DNA of 35,004 nt, taken from contig JACRKQ010000090.1 of the NCBI GenBank assembly GCA_016219705.1, positions 1-35,004 of the forward strand, read 5' to 3'. The stretch is from Candidatus Saganbacteria bacterium. Its GTDB lineage: Bacteria; Margulisbacteria; WOR-1; O2-12-FULL-45-9. Below the pieces are notes generated by a model. That model saw nothing but the letters and a program-made list of their open reading frames with translations, had not been told where the DNA came from and did not search any database. A program made the position numbers and the translations under genes. Shown here one piece after another: positions 31,580-35,004 of the stretch (position 1 is the first letter of the stretch; each line of letters opens with the position of its first letter).

Positions 31580-32146
31580 CTATCGGCCGAGCATTCCTTC
31601 TACGGATTTTACACTGGCGCCAGCCTTAACTTTGTGTTTGGCTCCTTTTTTCTTGGCCAGACCTTTAGTCCCCTCCTGCCAATTGGCAGCCATTTTCTCC
31701 AGTTCTGCGGCCAGCTCTTTCCTCTCTTTACCATAGCCAGCCAAGAGCTTTTTGATATCGGAGACGATTCCCGCGACATACTTTTTAAGCTCTTTTTTGA
31801 GTTCCTCACTCATGACCGTATGGCTGTTAGAAAATTCTTTCAGCTTAGCCGCAACATATTTTTCTATGTCTTTGGCGGCTTTGGCTAGGGTTTCTCTTAA
31901 CTCGCCGCCCATAGCTTTGCGATCTTTGACAAAACTTTTAATTAAGCCGCCGACGCTTCTGGCCAGGTCAGCCGCAAAATCAGTCAGATCTTTAGCTTGA
32001 TCGGCGCTCATCTTTTTCCTATCGCCAGTAAAGCCCTTTAAAGTCTTGTGGACGTCCGTGACTATATCACCAACAGCTTTTACCCTCAGATCGTGCGCGA
32101 CAACGATATCTTCGGCGATCTTTTTCATCTCATCTGCTATTCCCAT
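31580..32146 (-). CDS. gvpC: GvpC-like gas vesicle outer protein with 33-residue repeats
   Basis: A 188-residue helical protein built of 33-residue repeats: units 39-71, 72-104, 105-137 and, more degenerate, 138-170, with a weak extra unit at 6-38. Each starts with an aromatic residue and FxxDRKxM- or YGKERKxL-like text, followed by helical Lys/Glu/Ala sequence. A 33-residue period is the known hallmark of GvpC, the belt protein that stiffens vesicles. A strong SD (AAGGAGGG) precedes the ATG. The sequences differ from cyanobacterial GvpC, so the name rests on the period and context. Confidence 0.75.
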   Translation of the reverse strand: MGIADEMKKIAEDIVVAHDLRVKAVGDIVTDVHKTLKGFTGDRKKMSADQAKDLTDFAADLARSVGGLIKSFVKDRKAMGGELRETLAKAAKDIEKYVAAKLKEFSNSHTVMSEELKKELKKYVAGIVSDIKKLLAGYGKERKELAAELEKMAANWQEGTKGLAKKKGAKHKVKAGASVKSVEGMLGR

Positions 32147-32148
32147 GT

Positions 32149-32736
32149 TTATTTCCCTCCTTTTTTATATTTGCGCGCGGAAGCCAAAATCCCGCGCACT
32201 TCTTCTCTTCGCTCCTCCTGACGGGTTAATCTCGCTTCTTTTTGGCTTCCTAACCCTACAAGCATTAGTTTAAAGTCCCTAGCGCGAAGATTCCGTCCCT
32301 TGGCTAAAAGTTCTTTCAATTTTTCCGACATCACCTCCTGTTCTTTTTGAAATTCCCGCAATTTCCCGGTTGTTTCTTCTCTGCGTCGTTCCTGTCCGGA
32401 AATAATTTCTTTAATAAAAGCCTGAAACTCCTGGACCCTTTGAGCATCTCCTCTGGCCAGTGATTCTTTAAATCCTTCTAATTTTTCTTTTAAGGTTTGA
32501 GTAATTTGTTTTTGCTCATTAAAATAATCACTTACTAGCGTTTTTACTTCTTTTTCCTTTTTATCCTGGGTTGAAAGGATACCCTGCATCATATTATCGA
32601 AGTCTTTTCTTCGCACAGAACCATTACGGGCAAGATTTTCGCGAAGTTCCACATAATCCTGCATTAGATTTTCAAACGGATAGACAACTTCAGTTTCCAT
32701 AAAATTTTTTATTTTTAGGGACTCCTGGCGAGGCAT
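32149..32736 (-). CDS. Coiled-coil repeat protein downstream of gvpA
   Basis: About 195 residues from the ATG at 32736; an upstream in-frame ATG (32790) would translate two hairpins and is unlikely. The protein is charged and helical with three imperfect repeats of about 50-58 residues. Each opens with a VRRKDFDNMMQGI-, RVQEFQAFIKEI- or LRARDFKLMLVG-like segment, followed by a Q/E/K-rich helix. It may be a second belt or a vesicle-clustering protein. No known family. It lies two bases before the GvpC-like gene. Confidence 0.6.
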   Translation of the reverse strand: MPRQESLKIKNFMETEVVYPFENLMQDYVELRENLARNGSVRRKDFDNMMQGILSTQDKKEKEVKTLVSDYFNEQKQITQTLKEKLEGFKESLARGDAQRVQEFQAFIKEIISGQERRREETTGKLREFQKEQEVMSEKLKELLAKGRNLRARDFKLMLVGLGSQKEARLTRQEERREEVRGILASARKYKKGGK

Positions 32737-32754
32737 GCTTAAAAAGGATGCTTC

Positions 32755-32784
32755 GGCAGGATCCCTGCCCCGATCCGATCGGGG
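32755..32784 (-). promoter_or_regulatory. Twin hairpins between gvpA and downstream genes
   Basis: Two adjoining palindromes: CCCCGAT-CCG-ATCGGGG (32768-32784) and GGCAGG-ATC-CCTGCC (32755-32769). They lie 20 bases after the gvpA stop. There is no T-run, so they are more likely mRNA stabilisers or partial attenuators that let gvpA be made in excess over the rest. Hairpins after gvpA are known in other organisms. Confidence 0.6.
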
Positions 32785-32803
32785 CCTCATGATCGACCGA
32801 GCC

Positions 32804-33010
32804 TTAAGCCGCTGTTGCGGTTAAGCCGATGGCTTCAGCATATTTCAGATATGTTTCCACTGACGCTACGACCACTCTGGCTTCAATCGCCAGAATTTCA
32901 ATACCAACCAATGAAACTCTAACCCAAGCGTCAATCACTAATCCCTTATCGAGAATGCGATCAACAACTTCTACCAAACTGGAACTTCCAATCGCTTTTT
33001 CAACTGCCAT
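32804..33010 (-). CDS. gvpA: Major gas vesicle shell protein GvpA
   Basis: A 68-residue Gvp[32 protein letters not shown] followed by [21 protein letters not shown]. The pattern, the length and the perfect SD (AAGGAGGTG) before the ATG mark it as the main ribbed-shell protein. It is the first recognisable vesicle gene of the operon. A single true gvpA is seen; the two others of the family are of J/S type. Confidence 0.97.
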   Translation of the reverse strand: MAVEKAIGSSSLVEVVDRILDKGLVIDAWVRVSLVGIEILAIEARVVVASVETYLKYAEAIGLTATAA

Positions 33011-33017
33011 GTTTTTT

Positions 33018-33236
33018 TCACCTCCTTATTCGCGGAAATTCGCGCGGCTCTTTTTTCCACGCGATTTTATAATTTACCGCGCAACCATTTTTTATTTTAA
33101 GAGATTCAATTTCTCCAAAATCAATGGAGCGAATTAAACGGATTAGTTTTAGGTCGTCCGCGTGCAACCTTATTTCACCTGTTTCATCAGGTATTCTTTC
33201 TGTTTCGCTGCACGGGAAAGCATCTTTTATCTGCAT
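33018..33236 (-). CDS. Small protein at the head of the gas vesicle operon, YezD/DUF2292-like
   Basis: A 72-residue protein. The part [26 protein letters not shown] weakly resembles YezD/DUF2292 proteins (IxSIxFGxVEIxIxDGxVVQI). The ATG follows a promoter by eight bases and has no SD. gvpA follows after seven bases. It may be a leader peptide or a small regulator. The resemblance is faint and the reading frame could be non-functional. Confidence 0.5.
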   Translation of the reverse strand: MQIKDAFPCSETERIPDETGEIRLHADDLKLIRLIRSIDFGEIESLKIKNGCAVNYKIAWKKEPREFPRIRR

Positions 33237-33244
33237 TGCTATTT

Positions 33245-33274
33245 ATTCTACATAACAGAGCGTGTAGCAAGCAA
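33245..33274 (-). promoter_or_regulatory. Promoter of the gas vesicle operon
   Basis: On the minus strand, TTGCTT (33269-33274), an 18-base spacer and TAGAAT (33245-33250), eight bases before the ATG at 33236. A TTGC triple repeat surrounds the -35. The initiation site would leave almost no leader. No stronger candidate is seen nearer gvpA. Confidence 0.55.
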
Positions 33275-33310
33275 GCAAAATTAAATTACAAGATGTTACA
33301 TAGAGAAATA

Positions 33311-33327
33311 ATTAACATATTGTTAAT
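33311..33327. promoter_or_regulatory. Operator-like palindrome
   Basis: ATTAACA-TAT-TGTTAAT is a perfect 7-3-7 palindrome that overlaps the -35 box of the XRE regulator promoter. It lies in the divergent region between the regulator and the vesicle operon. A site for the XRE protein itself is likely, giving autorepression. Confidence 0.65.
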
Positions 33328-33348
33328 GAGAAGGCTTTCTGCTAAAAT
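33320..33348 (+). promoter_or_regulatory. Promoter of the XRE regulator operon
   Basis: TTGTTA (33320-33325), a 17-base spacer and TAAAAT (33343-33348). The ATG at 33360 leaves only a few bases of leader. Confidence 0.65.
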
Positions 33349-33359
33349 CATCGCAGGTT

Positions 33360-34079
33360 ATGAATTTATACGCTATTATCGGGCAGCAAATAAAAAAAGC
33401 ACGCCAGGAGCATGATGTCGGCCAAAAGGTTTTAGCTTCTATGCTGGGATATACCGCCGCTACTATTTCGCAATATGAAAACGGGAAAAGATGCATTTTG
33501 CTGACCGATTTGGAAAAAATCGCGACGATGCTGAATCGCCCGCTGACTTTTTTCCTGACGCCGGGGGGGGGGATAAAAGATAAAAACAAGAAAGGGCTTA
33601 ACGTTTCGCTTAAGCAATATAAAATGCTGCGTGAAGCGCATAAGCTGAAAAGGAAACTTAAAGAAGCTGAACAGAAAAACAGCAAACAGAAATTAATCAT
33701 AAAAAAACTGGAAAGCAAAATCCAAAATCTTATGGCGCGGATTGCTGAACAGGCCCAAATTACCAGCCAAACTACGATGTTGTATAATCAATTAAAGAAT
33801 AATGAAGAGAAAATAAGAGAAACTGAAAAAAGTTTGGTGGTTTGTAAAACCATTAAGAATGTGGCTTATCAATTAAACAATCCTTTCACAGTTATTTTGG
33901 GTTTTATTCAAATGATGCGGGCTGAAACCAACCATAATGAAAATTTAGAAAGATTGGAAGTGGTGACAAAACGCTGTATTAAAATTATTAGCGAATTAAC
34001 AGAAAGTGTTTTACCCCCCCCCCCCCCCCCCAATAAAAGAGTGAAATTTTTAATGGGTCTGCGCGATAAAGTAGTATGA
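33360..34079 (+). CDS. XRE regulator with His-less kinase dimerisation domain
   Basis: A 239-residue protein. Residues about 5-65 are an XRE/Cro helix-turn-helix (IGQQIKKARQEHDVGQKVLA, TAATISQYENGKR). A coiled coil (about 80-160) leads to a segment that copies a histidine-kinase H-box, VAYQLNNPFTVILGF, but with Tyr170 where the phosphorylated His should be. The ATPase domain is absent. Two homopolymers, G10 (33563-33572) and C18 (34014-34031), lie in the frame. The stop overlaps the receiver gene as ATGA. It likely binds DNA and dimerises with the neighbouring kinase-like parts to control vesicle genes. Confidence 0.75.
   Translation: MNLYAIIGQQIKKARQEHDVGQKVLASMLGYTAATISQYENGKRCILLTDLEKIATMLNRPLTFFLTPGGGIKDKNKKGLNVSLKQYKMLREAHKLKRKLKEAEQKNSKQKLIIKKLESKIQNLMARIAEQAQITSQTTMLYNQLKNNEEKIRETEKSLVVCKTIKNVAYQLNNPFTVILGFIQMMRAETNHNENLERLEVVTKRCIKIISELTESVLPPPPPPNKRVKFLMGLRDKVV
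33563..33572 (+). repeat. G10 homopolymer in the XRE regulator
   Basis: Ten G in the linker just after the HTH domain, read as PGGG. Slippage would cut off everything behind the HTH. Confidence 0.8.
34014..34031 (+). repeat. C18 homopolymer near the end of the XRE regulator
   Basis: Eighteen C read as six Pro. Length changes not divisible by three would end the protein within a few codons and move the stop away from the next gene's ATG, uncoupling the receiver. Confidence 0.85.
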
Positions 34080-34459
34080 AAAAAACGGATAAAAAAATAT
34101 TAGTAATAGATGACGAAAAAGATATTCTGGAACTTTTTACCAGGGTACTAAAAGATTATGCGGTTAAAACCACGGAGAATGAAAAAGAAGCGTTAGCCTG
34201 GGTTTCCAAGGAGCACTTCGACATTATTTTTCTTGATATCATTATTCCGGAAGTCAGCTCTTTAGAGCTTTTTAAGCTATTACGGAAGATGAGCCCAAAA
34301 TCAAAAATCATGCTGATGACCGGGTTTGCGACCGAAACAGAAGGCAATCGCGCCCTCAAATTGGGTGCGGCAGGTATAATGCGTAAGCCATTTGATCATA
34401 TCGATGATATTAAACGGGCCGTGGAACGCTTAAGCCGGCATTTTAAGACTTCCCGATAA
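34076..34459 (+). CDS. CheY-like stand-alone response receiver
   Basis: A 127-residue receiver domain with all key residues: D12/D13 (LVIDDEKD), the phosphorylated D54 (IFLDIIIP), T82 (LMTGFA) and K104 (MRKPFD). There is no output domain. Its ATG overlaps the XRE gene's stop. The end overlaps by 30 bases, tail to tail, with a histidine-kinase fragment on the other strand. It may be a phosphate-dependent switch that acts on the XRE protein. Confidence 0.92.
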   Translation: MKKTDKKILVIDDEKDILELFTRVLKDYAVKTTENEKEALAWVSKEHFDIIFLDIIIPEVSSLELFKLLRKMSPKSKIMLMTGFATETEGNRALKLGAAGIMRKPFDHIDDIKRAVERLSRHFKTSR

Positions 34460-34717
34460 TCCTTTTACTACTTCTCTGCACCTCAAAGCCGCGGCTTCAA
34501 TTTTTTTAAAATCTTTATATTTTGGATCATCTTGAGACATCTCGGACAAATATAATTGGACAAAACCTAAAATAGTCACTAACGGATTATTTATCTCGTG
34601 GGCTATTTTGGAAATCAATTTTCCTACCGCGGCCATCTTTTCGGCCTGAATCAGCTTCTCCTCTATTTGCTGGCGCTCGGTAATCGTCTCCCACTTGCCT
34701 TCCCGTATTTTGCTCAT
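34430..34717 (-). CDS. DHp-only histidine kinase fragment or stand-alone domain
   Basis: About 95 residues from ATG 34717, just after the stop of the next upstream frame; a longer start at 34750 is possible. It holds a full HisKA dimerisation helix pair: EKMAAVGKLISKIAHEINNPLVTILGF with the phospho-accepting His (residue 40 from the short start) and a second helix with KIEAAALRCREVVKGLS. The ATP-binding domain is missing. It may be a phosphotransfer module for the receiver, or the remains of a kinase. Confidence 0.7.
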   Translation of the reverse strand: MSKIREGKWETITERQQIEEKLIQAEKMAAVGKLISKIAHEINNPLVTILGFVQLYLSEMSQDDPKYKDFKKIEAAALRCREVVKGLSGSLKMPA

Positions 34718-34721
34718 TTTT

Positions 34722-34991
34722 TTATTTACGCAGCGTCGCATATATCCCAACTAAAACCGCCGTCCCAGTTATGACCTTATACCAGTTTTTCTCCCAAAAA
34801 TCGCCATTTGATGCCTGAATAGAATTATTGCCAATCCCCAGTGCTTTTTCCAGTGTTAATCCTGCCCAGCCCTTATTCAATTTTCCATTTTTAAACACGG
34901 TTATATTGTGCTCTTCTGCCAATTGTCTTAAATCTTTTCCAATTAATTTCTGCAATTCTTTTGTTGCTTCAAAACGTGTAATATGTTTCAT
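34722..34991 (-). CDS. Small protein with MutH/Sau3AI-like N-terminal part, possibly truncated
   Basis: An 89-residue protein. The part GKLNKGWAGLTLEKALGIGNNSIQ followed by DFW recalls the start of MutH/Sau3AI-type nucleases (NKGxxGxxxExxLG, then D and ELK). The catalytic ELK is not visible. Instead a hydrophobic stretch (VITGTAVLVGIYATL) ends the protein like a membrane anchor. So it is either a decayed nuclease or a different small protein with a membrane tail. Upstream sequence is cut by the window edge. Confidence 0.4.
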   Translation of the reverse strand: MKHITRFEATKELQKLIGKDLRQLAEEHNITVFKNGKLNKGWAGLTLEKALGIGNNSIQASNGDFWEKNWYKVITGTAVLVGIYATLRK

Positions 34992-35004
34992 ATTATGCGG
35001 GAAT

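Noticed and set aside
32737-32790. N-terminal extension of the coiled-coil protein (start at 32790)
   Set aside because: It would translate the twin hairpins into an Arg/Asp-rich stretch unlike the rest of the protein; the ATG at 32736 is preferred.
1-35004. CRISPR array
   Set aside because: No set of regularly spaced short repeats was seen anywhere on either strand; repeated elements occur only as pairs or scattered palindromes.

Overview
The window comes from an uncultured-type bacterium that I cannot place to phylum. The coding DNA is dense and moderately AT-rich. The sequence shows class III fructose-bisphosphatase-like, lar (nickel-pincer cofactor) and glutamine-dependent NAD synthetase genes, and a very large gas vesicle operon. 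That mix suggests an aquatic, probably anaerobic lineage from a little-studied phylum. Many genes have a TATAAT-like -10 box only 6-15 bases before the start codon, so leaderless or near-leaderless transcripts seem common. Others have a good Shine-Dalgarno (SD) site.

Left part (1-9150). A degenerate KilA-N-like fragment and a duplicated leader precede a GH16-like lipoprotein. Then come rarA and nfo (overlapping, DNA repair) and a convergent class III FBPase-like gene. Next is the lar locus (larB, larC), crowded by three small two-gene modules: mntA/hepT (toxin-antitoxin), DUF5678 plus a retropepsin-like protease, and DUF4160/DUF2442. The second module sits between a 19-codon ghost of the larB start and the intact larB, bounded by a 20-bp perfect direct repeat.

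Middle part (9168-18700). A 1244-residue protein with a C-terminal transglutaminase-like domain is followed by a 2.9-kb island with a SNF2/RapA-type helicase and a zinc-ribbon coiled-coil partner. The island is bounded by a perfect 55-bp direct repeat that is the 3' end of nadE. The left copy still encodes an alternative NadE C-terminus, so this looks like site-specific insertion into the end of nadE. Then nadE, an SDR gene, tRNA-Glu(CUC) and a TPR-like gene remnant that abuts the tRNA.

Right part (18668-33236). This is a minus-strand gas vesicle operon of about 20 tightly packed, often overlapping genes. It encodes the shell protein GvpA, a GvpC-like protein with exact 33-residue repeats, two other GvpA/J-type proteins, GvpN, GvpK, GvpO, GvpG and four GvpF/L paralogues. 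Unusual members are a GvpF/L-DnaJ fusion, a free-standing six-motif DnaJ-type zinc finger, an Hsp20 (GvpH-like), a CDC48 ATPase, and an actin-like ATPase with a winged-helix partner. I read this as a vesicle factory with its own chaperone/unfoldase set and possibly a filament system for placing or sharing out vesicles. Unknown and membrane-protein genes trail it.

Divergent regulators (33360-34991). An XRE-type regulator has a His-less kinase dimerisation domain and G10 and C18 homopolymers. It is translationally coupled to a CheY-like receiver. A DHp-only histidine kinase fragment lies opposite. A perfect palindrome overlaps the regulator's -35 box. Together these look like a possibly phase-variable controller of the vesicle operon.
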